NCBI RefSeq assembly: GCF_040436345.1
Contig: NC_133223.1
Coordinates: 13,707,613-13,771,612, forward strand
Origin: Pagrus major
Lineage: Eukaryota > Chordata > Actinopteri > Spariformes > Sparidae
Direction of reading: 5' to 3'
DNA length: 64,000 bases
A model generated the notes under the pieces. The model was not told the DNA's origin. It was given only the letters and a program-made list of their open reading frames with translations, and searched no databases. Both the position numbers and the translations under genes were made by a program. The number at the start of each line of letters is the position of its first letter. Positions within the stretch are counted from its first letter, which is position 1. This document shows positions 1 to 12,454 of this stretch, piece by piece.

Positions 1-3000
1 AACACATACTCCGAGTTTACATTAGCCAATATGTGGGTGTCCAAAAATGTCAGTTTCTGCCTGCACAGACGTAAACACTGAAAACAGCATTTCTGAATAT
101 CTTCACCCTGGAAGGAGTTTACCAAAAGCTCAATTGTTTGACCTAAACCGGCGTTTATTTGTGTACGAGAGGCCAAAACACAGAAAAAAAGCTTTGTTTT
201 GAGCAATACCTTTGTTTGTGTGGACAGGGCCTTAGAAAACACAGAATACACATTTAATGTACATTTAAAATTGGCTGCCTTGTTCAAAATAAATAAATAA
301 AAACAAAGACCCCAGAGCTGGACATCAAACAGTTGATTTGATTAAGAGTGTGACTTTCTTAACAGATCATATTTTCTCACCCTATTTTTTTTTTTCAATC
401 CACGGGTGATCTGAACATGTGCACTCACTCTCTAATTGGCCATGCTTTGAACCAATCAATTGATGGTTCCAGCTTCTTAAAATATGGAGAGAGACTCTGA
501 GAAATTGTTACAAGCATTTTTCAATATTTGCTGATGGACCAAAAAAATCAATTGAATACCTGAGAGAATAGCCATGTGGTTCTTTGTTTTGAGCATGAAT
601 AACATGACCTGTTTATTAATACACACATTTCTTTATTCCAAGGATGATGTGAACGTATTTATGCACATCAGGCAAGCACAAAACTAAAGCTTGAAGTGCT
701 GCAGTGTTATGTGTGTGACACACATAACTAGCCCACATGTCTGTGAGCAGTGGTTTTAACCTTTTCCTGACACAATTATCTTGTGCGTTGGTATTTTGAT
801 ATTTGCCAGTGAGCTCTTTGTACAGCTGTCGACTCTGAGCCTTCAGCTTCAAAACATCTGTAAGTCACTGAGCCATCATGAAATTGGTTTAATTTATTAT
901 GACTGATAGTGAGACAAATGATCTCATAACCAGTTGTAATACATATCAGGCTTCCCAACAGACAATCTCATTTATTTTAAGGATTTTGAATTTGGAGTTA
1001 GGGACAAAATATAATTGGGGGGCTACTGAAGCTCCCAATCAGATACGGAGTACAGATGCCACAGATGTGACAGCCAGACAGCAGCCTTGACAGAGTAAGA
1101 TGGCCTCAGTAAAAAAAAAAAAAAAAGATGGCCTCAGTTATAGATGCGTTCTAAACTGGGCTGTGTTGGTATGTAGTTCAAGTCAAGAATGAAAGAATTA
1201 AGAGAAGAATCATGAGCTCGCTCTAGTTTCTTGAAGTGGAGAAAGAGCATGATGGAGCATGGCACGGAAATCCGTCTGTTTTGACAGTTTTCGCATCAGT
1301 TACCACTTCTTGTCAGGGTGGGAGACAGAGATGGGGCGAAAATAGAAACATGTGGGTAGAAATTCTAACCAGACAGAATGATCAGGAAGTTTGTTATAAA
1401 AATAGTTGCTGTGTGGCCCTGACAGGCAGCCATATTTAGAGTTGAGGGGGTGAGGAGAATAGAAATGGATGAAGGCAGTCTGGTCTAATGCACTGATCCC
1501 TCTCAGCTCTGTGGATACCAGCCCTCAGGGAAAACTCTGCAGCTTTATGTGGGCCAGCGTGGCACAGCCTGCCACTGTCACCCACACCCAGGGTCTATTG
1601 TGCGCAGAGACAACATGTACACACCCCACCCCCATACCCCCCTTCCACTTCAATACAGTTAACATCAGCCCCTTTCTCTGTCACTGTAGGTCGCTGCTTT
1701 TCTATGATCAGTAGATTGATTGGTGGTGAAATCGGCAGCCTAATGGTTGTGCTGGAATGATGGATTACCTCTCTGTCCCCGACTGTTACATTTCAGCTAC
1801 AACATTATGGCCTCATTCCATTTCAGTCTAAGTAGTTTGCTTCCAGCCTGGTAGCCTTTTAGTGTTAAAAGCCCAAGCAAATCCGATAGGCGAGAACATT
1901 TTCATGATGAGGTGATGAGCAATAGGTGAGGTCAGGGGCTAATGGAATTTACTCACACACTTGAAAAGAGAATCTGACTGGCTGAGAGCGCGATTACTTC
2001 ATCCCGGCTCTTTTTCTCTCTTTTTCGGCTCTTCAGTAAGTCTATGTTGTGATTATGGACTTTGCAGGTAGTCTGCGATTGCTGTTATCTCCAGCTTTCC
2101 CCCCTCATTTACTTTGCTTTAATGTGGTTGTATCATCGACAATCCATACAGACAGAATTGAATTGTAAATGGCTTCATGCTGCTTCGTGCCCCAGTTTCC
2201 TCTCACAGGAAATAAAAACAGTAATGGGTGAAAGAATTCAGCAATAATATTACTCATTGCTGAAACTGGGCCATTACTCACCAGCAGAACCAACTGCAAG
2301 TAAGATTTCAGAGTTTTTACCTTGCACCTCCTGCGGCCATCAGTTAGTGTGTGGGTGAGGTGTTTAAAAGTACTTTGGCTTGTCTGCAGGTCAAAAAGCA
2401 TTACACATCTGCATTCCATTTTACTCTGTACTTTCTAATGAACATAGTTATTGTAAGCACTGAGCGAAATAGCCCCATTTTCTGCTCAAACAAGCTCAAA
2501 AGTGGGCAGAAAATGTGCAGGTGGGTAAAACACAATATGTGGTCTACAGTAGTTCATTCAGAAAGCTTCTAGTAAGATCTTGGATATCTGCTACAGCCTC
2601 CACAAATCCCCTTTCTGTAGACGGTTTTTCCAGAGCCTGGCAGGCATCAGGGGTACATTTTCTGATCACCTGCACACATGAATTAAAGATTTGTTGGGTC
2701 TTCTGGTGGCCTATTGGTCTAAGACTAATACAGGCTATACAACTGCATGTCCCCATTCCCGAGTCCAATGTTTTAGTCATCCTGTCACCTGGGAAATGAT
2801 TATGGGTGATGCTTCTGGTGCTCGGTGGAACTCATGTAACCAAGGTCCTCATGAATAAATGTTAAACTGTACCAATTGCTTTAAGAAAGACAATTCGTGT
2901 CCTGTTACTATGGAAAACGCTGGTTCCGGTTCAGGGACAGGATGCGCCAGAAGTCACCACCATAATTTGTGAAAGGTAGCATGGAGGTTAGGAATAAGGT

Positions 3001-3035
3001 AGAAAGAAATGGCAAGAGATTTTGAGGTTTTGTGT

Positions 3036-3450
3036 CAGTCAGTCCACCACTTTGGTCCAAAGTGAAAAACTATTGGACAGATTGCTATAACATGTAGCAG
3101 ATGTTCATATCCCCCTGAGGATGAATTGCTTTCAAGTCAAAATGCAAATGTTGTTTGTGACTTCTAAGTTAATGACATTCTCTTCAGGCTTAGCTGAACT
3201 TCACGCTTTGTACCAATTGTCAAATATTAATTGTTGAATAATAAGCAAATAATCACCTAAACATCAGCATGTTAGTAAATCACTGTGAGTATACTAAAGT
3301 TTGCATTTAGCTCAAAGCACAACTGTGCCCAAGTACAGCCCAGCAGAAGTGAGAGTCACACGATCTCCTCTGCGGGTATGTGCACTCTCTACAACAATGA
3401 ATGTGTACATACTAACGCAAGTCTCGCCCTTGTCGTTGCAGGAGCTGCCA
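3036..3450 (+). repeat. Fish interspersed repeat, copy 1 of 4
   Basis: The stretch starts with a motif around accactttggtcc, continues through a segment around ggacagattgctataac, and has a downstream block around gcatttagctcaaagc. Diverged copies in the opposite orientation are at about 27640-27795, 35940-36305 and 59265-59400. They share blocks such as ctttggtgatc (or its reverse complement) and a recurring GTTAGCAT-rich segment. I recognise the family as widespread in teleosts but do not assign a class. No target duplication was identified. Confidence 0.65.
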
Positions 3451-3812
3451 CTGCTTTCCAACTCTGTAGTGGCCACTGTTGACAAATGTGTAGCAGCACA
3501 TGGGAAGGCTGCTCTAGAAGTAAAAAGCAGGAAAGGCTGAACTAATTATCTTGACTTTCAGCCTTTATTTAATAGGATAGCTTAGAGAGTGACAAGAAAC
3601 GAGATCGGGGTTAGACACCAGGACCACAGGGTGAAAGTGAACCGCAACCACTGCTGAGGACTCAGGTCCGAGTGGACCAGATGAGCTGTAAGGGAAAGAA
3701 CGTGATGTATTTTTGGTTAACATTTAACAAGCCAATTCAACCATTTAATAAAGGCAAAATGCCAAAACCTTACTTTTAAAGTAAGTAGTAATTTAAATCT
3801 TTAAGTGACTCA

Positions 3813-3863
3813 TTCTTGCACATAATTCATGGTGCATTTGGAGGCATGAATTATGTGCAAGAA
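3813..3863. repeat. Perfect 19-bp inverted repeat, 13-nt loop
   Basis: Positions 3813-3831 (ttcttgcacataattcatg) are the exact reverse complement of 3845-3863, with 13 nt between. Transcribed as part of the nck2 intron this would fold into a short perfect hairpin. It is shorter than a typical pri-miRNA stem and may simply be a transposon relic. Confidence 0.85.
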
Positions 3864-6800
3864 GAGTGGGTGATGTGCAGGCTGCTGCCAGTTAAAGCTT
3901 TCCAATTTATTTTCATTTGTCTCTTTGAGCCCTCGTGCAGGTGTTATTGGTTTCACACACAGTAATGCATTAAGACCCTGTGGCACTTATGGAATATTGA
4001 GAACAGAGCAACACTGCGAGGGTTATTAAAGGGCTGCATGGCTCATCTGTGATCCACTTAGAATACCCTTAAAATCACAGCACTCGCTGACACTGTGCTA
4101 ATGCTTCATGTAGGGGCCAGGTTGTGCTTTTTCTTTACTACACACCTTTGGCTGTGGGTGGCGTGGTATTGTGCACACTCATTTATTACAGTGACTTCCA
4201 CACTGCCCTCTACTGTAAGTGACAGAGTGAAGCAATATGCTGCAACATGCAGTCATGGAGGCTTTCATCAACTCAGCTCCCTCTGAGTTGGAGTCCTCTG
4301 GGCTTGAATATCTTGTCTCCTTCCACAAGATGAAGAGGTAGGTGAAGGTTTGCAGTGAATGTGTGGGAGGAGGGAATATCGCCTGCTGCTGCTCTAACCA
4401 GCAGGCCAGTGCCTTGAAGTGGAAATGACTGAAGTAGAAAGGTGTGTGTGTGTATCTGTGTGTGCATTAAAGTGTTTTCGCTTGGCTCATGGGAGTGTGT
4501 TCTTCTCGTGTGTGTCTCTTCTGTAACTCGTGGCAGTGACAGTCCATTTTATTTTTTCTAACGGAGCACCTAAAGTAGGCCCAGGACTCAGCCTTTGTCT
4601 TTGGTTTACAGTCAAGAGATGGAGAATCCTCTCACACACACACCGCTATCAGATATGTAGGATACACACCACTATCCATAAACATGATCTGCTTGTTATT
4701 CCTGTCTCATCCTTCTTCTTTGCGTTTTTGTCAGCTGTGGCCTCTGATGTGCTCGGTCTACTGTCTGTGTGAGAAACAGCTGCCAAGGGACCCCTCGCCT
4801 TTTTTCCACAGCTCTCTTCCTCTTCTTCCTCTTCTCACTGCCAACAAGTTTCATGCTACTCTCTGTGAACCCAGCAATTTTCCAAACAATGCAAATGTTC
4901 CATTCACCACTGACATTTCTGTGGCATTTCAGCAGGCTCTGTGGGGGGAAAAAAAGCTGGGTGATTAGCTGTCAGGAAACTCACTTCAGTCATTAGCAGC
5001 ACACACCAGCGTATGCTGACACCAGCCTCAACTGTCAAGTGAGCAGTTTAAAACGTTGTCAGCCACATGGTGTATCATTATTATTTTAACATGAATTTGA
5101 AAAGGGGACCTCCTCTATGTTCAGCTGAGAGTCTTTGGAAACTTTAAGTTCTGACGTGTGCAAACACACATTTAAAGACGTCTTTGAAAGTACCTGAATG
5201 GGAAAAGTCAGAGACAGGTAAGACAGGGGCTGACTTTGTTCCTGGATATGTCTGTCATTATCAAGCCCATGGTGCCTGCTCCACTTTTCATTCCCTGTCT
5301 ACACCACCTATTTTCAGCCCTTTGATTAGTATAGATGTGTATACGATGTGTAGATCGTGTCGACAGAATACCAAGTAGATAATGAGCTTTCATTCCAGTG
5401 GGCATGAGTAAAAGGACGTGGTTCACTTAGTGCGCAGCTCTGTGTTAATTCTATTATCAGGCGTATCGATCTGTCCTTCACCGCTGAGGTTTCTCATAGG
5501 ATATCCTGTATCCTCTATTTTCTGATGTAGTTTTAGTGCTTCTGAAGGCCCATGAGTGCAACTTGCAGCCTCAATTAGCTTCCTGCTGACCTAAACTGCC
5601 TCCTCTCCCGGTGGACCTTTCTCTTCTTTCTAAAACCTTCTTTCAGTCTTAACAGCTATAAAGCTGCTATAATCAATATTTTTATGATAGCAATGGATCA
5701 AAAGACTACTTATGAAAAAAGGGATGCTAGTAATGACAAACCAACTGAGAATTATCACCTGACTCTGCAGGTCCCCTCAGCTCTACAGAGAATATTAGCA
5801 TCTTTCAGTGCAATGTTTTGATTTAATACGTCAAAACGTAACGTTTCAGTTCATTCTCACCGTTTTCATCAGCGTTATTTCCCACACATAGACTTTACTT
5901 TACTAAGTATATTTAGCAACCAATTTTAGCATTTTTTACTTTAATTTTTTTTTTTATCCATCTGAGAAAACGATGCTATCCATGATTGATTAAATAGTGG
6001 ACAATTTCCCCTTGCACTGCACTGCCTATCTACTGACAAGTCAACATGCTCTGCAGAGAGACAGAGGGGATGTTCTCTGGCATTAGGCCCTCCCCTGTAA
6101 ACACACTGTGATATTTCATGTAACACTCTTTATGCTGTTGTTTTGTAAAAGCTTGTTAGTGCATCTGGTTCAGTACCTCGTTGGTTAGTCAAGATTGGCT
6201 GCATTCTTGACAACAAACACATACTGGGAGACTGGGGCAGAAAGGCGAGCCAAGCCAGTGTGTGTGTGCATTAAGGTGGATATTAAAACAACACTAAGTA
6301 GACAAAATTAGTGAATCAATATTGGTCTTGCATTCATTAACTAAACTCAAACATGATTCCAAATGTTGCTCCATGTCTGCTGGATGTGTCAATAAGCAAC
6401 TGTTGGCTAACATCTTTGCCATGTGAACTTTCAGAGGTGATAATATTTCAATCTTGGCAACTACCAGTGTTTCGGGTTTCACAATGTAGCCAGTGAATAT
6501 CTGGATAACGGATATCAAGGCCAAAACTTCCTGTTTGTGTGATGATCATTCTCTACAGTTGAATTGGCAACGCGAGATGACATTTTTAGCTAATCTCTAT
6601 GAACCGATATCTGTGCAGAATTTTTGTCGAAGGCTAATTCATTGTTGGGTTCTGAGATTACTTTTCAGTCAATATGATTCACCTTTTGCTTCATACATGC
6701 ACTGTTCACCTGCATGCAACCAAAGCTGATTGGTCAGTACTCCTCGGACTACCATCGGAAACCAGAACGCCTCTGATACGGAAAACGTGTCCCTTGTCTA

Positions 6801-6954
6801 CTGATTCTGCAATCATATGCAGATATCTTGTTTATTTTGTCGATTTGTTTCATCAAATGTAGGTTTAGAGTCAATTTAAAGCAAATGGGAGGAAAAACAA
6901 TCTGGTTCTGGTTTCTGTGTAACATTTTTCTCTTGTTTTGTGTTTATTGTGCAG

Positions 6955-7724
6955 GTTTAGGAAAAACTAAGAGGAAGACAAGCGCCCGTGATGCTTCCCC
7001 AACACCAAGCTCAGACACAGAGTACCCGTCCAATGGCAGCGGGGGCGGAGGAGGTGGAGGAGGAGCAGCTGAAAGAATCTATGACCTCAACATCCCCGCT
7101 GTGGTCAAGTTTGCGTACACAGCAGAGCGAGAAGACGAGCTGACCCTGGTCAAGGGCTCCAGGGTCATCGTGATGGAGAAGTGTAGTGACGGCTGGTGGC
7201 GGGGCAGTCAGACAGGCCGTGTGGGCTGGTTTCCCTCCAATTATGTCCAGGAGGAGATCGGAGGGGCCGATGACAGAGGGGAAGGAGATTCCTCGAGGGT
7301 CTACCACGGAGGCTCTCAAGGGACTTTGTTGGCCAACGGGCGTGCAGGTGGCCGTGTCGAAGTGCTCCATTTGGTCCAAACACTCTACCCTTTCAGCTCT
7401 GTGACCGAAGAGGAGCTGAACTTTGAGAAGGGCGAGGTCATGGAGGTGGTGGAGAAGCCCGAGAACGACCCAGAATGGTGGAGGTGTAAGAACTCACGTG
7501 GCATAGTGGGCCTGGTACCTAAAAACTATGTGATGGTGCTGGATGAGCGGCCCGACCTGCCTACGTCGAGCTCCCCGCAGAACCGTTTTGTGGCACCAGC
7601 GCGCTCAGGGAAGTTCGCTGGGAGGGATTGGTACTACGGCAACATCACCAGACACCAGGCCGAGAATATACTTAACGAGAGAGGAGAGGAGGGTGACTTC
7701 CTCGTACGAGACAGCGAGTCATCG
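6955..7724 (+). CDS. nck2: nck2 penultimate coding exon: SH3-2, SH3-3 and start of SH2
   Basis: This exon encodes 256 residues of the NCK2 adaptor, a cytosolic protein whose SH3 domains bind proline-rich actin regulators and whose SH2 domain binds phosphotyrosine on receptors. In order it shows a basic linker ([16 protein letters not shown]), a glycine-rich stretch, the second SH3 ([13 protein letters not shown] ... DGWWRG ... GWFPSNYV), a variable linker, the third SH3 ([20 protein letters not shown] ... PEWWRC ... GLVPKNYV), and the SH2 start ([12 protein letters not shown] ... [10 protein letters not shown]) with the phosphotyrosine-binding arginine of FLVR. The wording fits NCK2 better than NCK1. 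The acceptor is cag before 6955, which completes a split glycine codon. The donor gtgagt starts at 7725, in phase 0. A run of eight glycines after NGS is longer than I recall in mammals. I cannot tell nck2a from nck2b. Confidence 0.95.
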
Positions 7725-9053
7725 GTGAGTGTGTGGGGTGAGGTCATGGCAGAAGTGTATTAGTAAGGCTGGGAGAAACTCAAATAAGGAAGAGAAGATT
7801 TGATCAATTTTAGCAGGAGGAAGAGCAGAGTTTAGAAATATAGCTCCACAGTAAAAATAAATATGAACCAGATCCTGTATGACGTGTTCTGGGTCTATTT
7901 TTAAGAGCCAGGTGTAAAAAACGTTGAATAAGTGCCAAAGGAACCTTTTAAGAGCAGCTTTTAACTGATTACACGGTTATACACATGCTCAGCCCAGAAA
8001 GAGCCAATCAGACACAAGATTTAAACCTAAAGCTGCCCTTTTGATCATGATTTAAAAAAAACAACAAAAAAAACCATTTCCTCAGTCAGTCTTGTGAAGG
8101 AATTCGCGAGAACTGGTCAACTCGTTCGTGAAGAACGTTCAGGAGACTCAGGAGCTTTTATTGAAGCTCAGTCAAGGAGAATAGCCACAAGAAATACAAG
8201 TGAGAACACTGTTTAGTGCCAGACCAGTCTAGTGCCTGCAAAAATGAATGTTTTTCAGTATTTTTTTTGTAATGATATTTGCATCAAACCTTGATTTCAC
8301 ATGTGAAATAAACAATAAATGAAATAAACCTTTACAGATCCCCTCTACACATGTATAAAGGCACACATAAACATCTGTAATGTATGACTTACATGTTTTC
8401 TGTGGGGAAAAAAAGTATGTCCCCGCTAAAACCCTTAAAATGGCACTTACTCCTTCTCCCCCATTTAAAAATACCAGAATATATAAATAGGTAAATAAAA
8501 AAGTTTAAGTGCTGGACACAAGATGCCTCCTCCTGCACTGTGAAGTCCAGTCTCTGTGTATGTGCACCGGAAGCTTCAACTTTCCACATCACCTTCTTGT
8601 GTACTTGATAATCGACCACTTTCAATGAGCACAGAGAAAATTTACACTTTGAGAAATGAAAGTGAGAACAGCCTGCCAGTGTCAAACTGTGCACATCCAT
8701 CATTGTACATGGTGCAGCTCAAACATTCAACTGTAGGAACAAGAAGGAAAGGATACTTAAGACAGGGGGGACTTTTATATCAACACTAGCAATTAACATG
8801 TGAAATACACCTTTAAGAAACTCCTTTAGCATGTTTACGTAAAAATAAATCTTATAAGGAGCTGTTTCGTTTTGAAGTAGTGGAAGTTTCTTTTATTTCT
8901 ATCTGTAAGGACCAACATCAGGTTCAGATCTTTAAACGTGAGAGTACACTGCCACCTGCTGGAGTAGAGCAGTCTGTCTTTAAATTTCATTGCATGTGTC
9001 TTTCTGTCATATTTCTAACCCTATCAATGACCGTCTCCTCTGTGTATTTTCAG
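7725..9053 (+). other. nck2: nck2 last intron
   Basis: The intron runs from a gtgagt donor to a ttttcag acceptor, splitting the SH2 domain between ...DSESS and PNDFSVSLK in phase 0. It contains AT-rich non-coding sequence; I saw no recognisable gene or intact mobile element. Confidence 0.85.
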
Positions 9054-9248
9054 CCCAATGACTTCTCTGTGTCCCTGAAGGCGGCCGGTAAGAATAAGCA
9101 CTTTAAAGTGCAGCAGTCGGACGGAGCGTACTGTATCGGCCAGCGCAGGTTTGCCTCCATGGACGAACTAGTGGAGCACTACAAGAAGGCCCCCATCTTC
9201 ACCAGCGAACATGGAGAGAAGCTGTACCTGGTCAAAGCGCTGCTGTGA
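9054..9248 (+). CDS. nck2: nck2 last coding exon: rest of SH2 domain and stop
   Basis: The exon gives 64 residues plus TGA. They complete the SH2 domain of Nck2, running from [17 protein letters not shown] through [17 protein letters not shown] to the C-terminus [10 protein letters not shown]. The frame joins the previous exon exactly (phase 0 to phase 0). The match to the vertebrate NCK2 C-terminus is very close, including the length after the SH2 domain. No frameshift or missing key residue was seen. Confidence 0.95.
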   Translation, partial: PNDFSVSLKAAGKNKHFKVQQSDGAYCIGQRRFASMDELVEHYKKAPIFTSEHGEKLYLVKALL

Positions 9249-10954
9249 TTCACACATCCTCACACCTACACTGGATCTCACACACACACACAAACACACA
9301 CGCTTCATACACACTAAACAAGCTTAATACTAATGCCACTCCCTAACCGTCTTAACTCAAGCCTTAGCTCTGGACCCTCTCGCTGTGGCGTCTGTACCAC
9401 ATCCAGATCGCAGTCACTCCTCTGAGGTTTCAAGTCTGTCGCCCTCTGGTGGCGATCAGGTTGAAGCTCTTTCTAGCTGTTCAACCAAGCAGTAAAACCC
9501 CAAGACAGCGAGCACTGTGTCAGCCAATACCCAGCCGCTTCCTCCACATACAGCACAGTGCAGAATAAGCCTCTGTCTCCTGGATGTGCTGTGGCCACAT
9601 CCGTCGCTAACAGAACGCCTGAGGCCTTGTTGGGGGTCGAGCTCTCCTTCTGATGTCATACATAATGTCCATTTACTATCACGCACATTGTAGGTTACAC
9701 CATTGCTCTTAATCCACACAGGAGGACAGACAATTAACAGTTCGAAAAAGACTCGAGCCTCTGAGGGACCTTAATCTGGTGTTGTCCTGTCAACTTGCTG
9801 GCCATTGTTTTATTTTGTTTGTTTATTTTTAAAGAAATGCTTGTTCCTGAGTTAACTCTTTTTTTTTTTTTTTTTTTAAAGCTAATTTAAATTCTTCTCG
9901 GGATGTTTGAATCATTGCTCTTTCATACAATGACTTCACAAAGTGACCAGAATCACTCTCTTGCCTTTTTTCTCCTAATTTTCATCATTCCTCTACATGA
10001 TTTCTCTCCCCTTTTGAACTTGTGTCTTCTGTCACTTTCTCAGATTCCTCCACAGACCTGGTCATTAGTAGTGATGTTATTGAGAATCTGAACACAAGAC
10101 TTTCTCTAGTACTTTTAAGGGGCAGTGTGTGGAGCATTAATGCAATAGGGGAGACCTCTGATTTCCTGTAGAGTCTGAATGTTTTTCAATGTAACCAAAT
10201 GTGCCACCCTGTACCCATACTACTGGCTCCAGGTCTGCACTGCACTCACCACACTTGGCATTCATTCATAGCTCTATGCTCATGCTTTATATTGTGTCAC
10301 ATTAAACATGTTCCTGCTCTGTTCTCCAGTATGTGTCTGTAGCTACATGAGGATACTGACTGAAGAATAATTAAAAAAACAAAGCTTCTCTTGGTAACAC
10401 TTTGGAGTAACTACACTTGATCTGTTCCAGCTCTTGTGAACGAATGCAGTTATGAAAGAGTTCTTCTGATGGAGCATTTGTCAAAGATGAGTGCGTCTTT
10501 GCAAATCTTGTGATTACACAGAAGAGAACTTAGCAGGAAAAGTGTTAATTGTTTCCAATTAACTGAACAATTCAGTGATTGACTGAGACCCCAATTATAG
10601 AGTAACTAAGAAGGGGCAGCCCTAAGCTCTCCACTAATGAATCACAAATTATTACTCATTAGATCAATAAAGGATTTGGAAATGCACAATTAATGAGACC
10701 ACTGCTGCAACCGACTGCAAGGGAACAGCTAATGACCGCTCGCTAAGTCCCTCCCAGAGCAGTGATTGTCCAATCACAGTGTAGCAAACAGAAATGCAAG
10801 GCAGGTCTGTCTACAAGGAAGTCAACGGGAAGGGTTTGGAGGGAGAGGGTTTTTCCCCAAGCCTTTCCAAAACCAAAAGCTTGACTGAAAGTACAAGAAA
10901 CAGATTAAATGATGTGATTATCTGCTCTAACGCATTGTTTGTATGCCTGGCTAA

Positions 10955-11400
10955 CTAGCATTCTTCATAACCCAATCGCCAGAATAAATGTGCGCATTGT
11001 ACATTTCTGCAGATATTAGGTCTAGGCACAAAAGTGCTTGGTTAGGGGTTAGGAAAATACCATGTTTTGGCTTAAAAAACACCACAAACACAGCTGGAAG
11101 ATCAAAATAATCAGATTTTGTAGTCTCAAACAGTTGTTTCTTGCTAGGCAGCAATCTTGGCAAGGTCTCATGCCACCAAAGCTCCTCCTTCTTCTCCTGA
11201 GAAGATAGTTAGCTCAAATACATCGTCTGAACATAATAGGTGATGCATATTGTAGAAATGTTGATATGATGCGTATAAAACATGCACATTTATCCCAGCG
11301 TGCTTTGTAGAAATGTACAATGACAACACTTTATTCTGGCAGCTGGCCTGTACCACCTGTAGCAGTAACGAGACGTCACTTACATCATTATTAGCCAGTT
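10955..11400. repeat. Interspersed repeat in nck2 3' region, copy 1
   Basis: The block cccaatcgccagaataaatg is shared exactly with 20521-20540. Downstream blocks ggttaggggttagg, atgttttggcttaaaa and cacggctggaa-like sequence recur in the same order near 20660-20800. The AATAAA at 10983-10988 falls inside the repeat, so it could supply a poly(A) signal. The outer limits are approximate. Confidence 0.6.
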
Positions 11401-11937
11401 AGCTACAGCAAATAAAATCTGTCAGCGATAGTTGTCATTTAGGATGGCAACATCTATGAGAAGCCAGCCTGATGTCTGCCTCTGAAATCAAGTACAAATG
11501 TTGAGTGGTGAAAGTGTCATCGTTTGCATTTTAAACTGAAGCTGATGCTGTGCGAGAATGAAACACTGGGCAGGTGTAACAACAGTAGCCAAGGGCGGCG
11601 GGACTTAACGAACGATCGATTTCCCTCATCTTGTCCTGTCAACAAACCAAATATACCGTCATCTGGTCTATAATGGAAAAAGTACTAGTCCTACCAAACG
11701 TTTTCAGTGTTTCTCTTCTTTTGCTATGTGCATTTGTTTACCAATGGAAGTGTTGTTGATCACGGGGTCCTCAGCTTTTATATGATATATCTGAATGTTA
11801 TTGAGCATTGTTATTTAATTCTTGTCTCCACTGTATGTATATATTCAAAATAAGATGAGGTGCATATATGAATCGTTAAGATCAAACTATGGTACTGTAT
11901 CACCGACAACGTGATGAGAATTGAAATACTTTTGTTC

Positions 11938-11943
11938 AATAAA
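11938..11943 (+). terminator. nck2: Poly(A) signal, probable distal end of nck2
   Basis: AATAAA followed within about 30 nt by a GT-rich stretch (tgtgttgtaacgtgtg). This is the last strong signal before the repeat-filled spacer. Confidence 0.5.
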
Positions 11944-12194
11944 AATTTTTGAAGAATACTAAAATCAAATGTGTTGTAACGTGTGATTGGTAGTCATCGT
12001 CACAATCCTGCTGGTTATTGTTTTAATGAGGCTACTTAAAAAGGCTTCCACTCATCATGAGCACTTGTTCCTGAGCTGAGCTTGTAAAACTATGTCTGTC
12101 TGTAAAGCCACTCGCCAACTACACCCTTAAATAAGAAAGCTCAGTAAGCCAAAGCCACAGTGTATATATTCATTTGGAAGCTGCAACACATCAG

Positions 12195-12330
12195 GAACAA
12201 TTTGGGATTCAGTGTCTCTCTCAAGGACACCTTGACGGGTGGACAGGAGGAGCCACAGATTGAACAATCAACCCTGCGCTTAATGGCCGACACACACTGC
12301 CACCTGAGCCTCAGCTGCCCAATCTGTCTT
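12195..12330 (-). repeat. Degenerate tRNA-derived SINE-like fragment
   Basis: The order of motifs (gattcagtgtctctctcaaggacacc, then agattgaacaatcaaccctgc) resembles the SINE copy at about 47095-47395, which reads ggttcagtatcttgcctgagg and then gatcaaaccaccgacctt. It is diverged and truncated; the exact ends are unknown. Confidence 0.45.
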
Positions 12331-12454
12331 CCAAACGTGTTCCACAGGTACAAAAAGGGTTACACAACCACCAAAATTACAAACAGGACTGGAGCTGAAG
12401 GTGAAAATGGGTGACAAATAAAAGGAAAACCCAACACAAAGTGTGTGACTGTAC

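Larger units (their letters stand above)
1..6954 (+). other. nck2: nck2 intron (5' part of the gene lies outside the window)
   Basis: The exon at 6955 begins with the last two bases of a split codon after a pyrimidine-rich tract ending in cag, so the sequence before it is intron. The first SH3 domain of NCK2 (about 75 residues, normally its own exon) is not found on the plus strand here and must lie upstream. The intron holds a poly-A run near 1111-1126, a fish interspersed repeat at 3036-3450 and a perfect hairpin at 3813-3863. I saw no other exon, RNA gene or clear regulatory block in it. Confidence 0.75.
9249..11960 (+). other. nck2: nck2 3' untranslated region (probable extent)
   Basis: No acceptor or further coding sequence follows the stop. 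Candidate poly(A) signals are ATTAAA at 10301-10306 followed by a GT-rich stretch, ATTAAA at 10370-10375, AATAAA at 10983-10988 inside a repeat, and AATAAA at 11938-11943 followed by a GT-rich stretch. The last is the best distal end. A poly-T tract lies near 9860-9880. Segment 10540-10700 is rich in ATTA/TAAT cores. Which end is used cannot be told from sequence. Confidence 0.55.

Noticed and set aside
7011..7404. Open frames overlapping the nck2 exon in other frames and strand
   Set aside because: Shadows of the GC-rich SH3-coding exon; only the nck2 frame has domain content.
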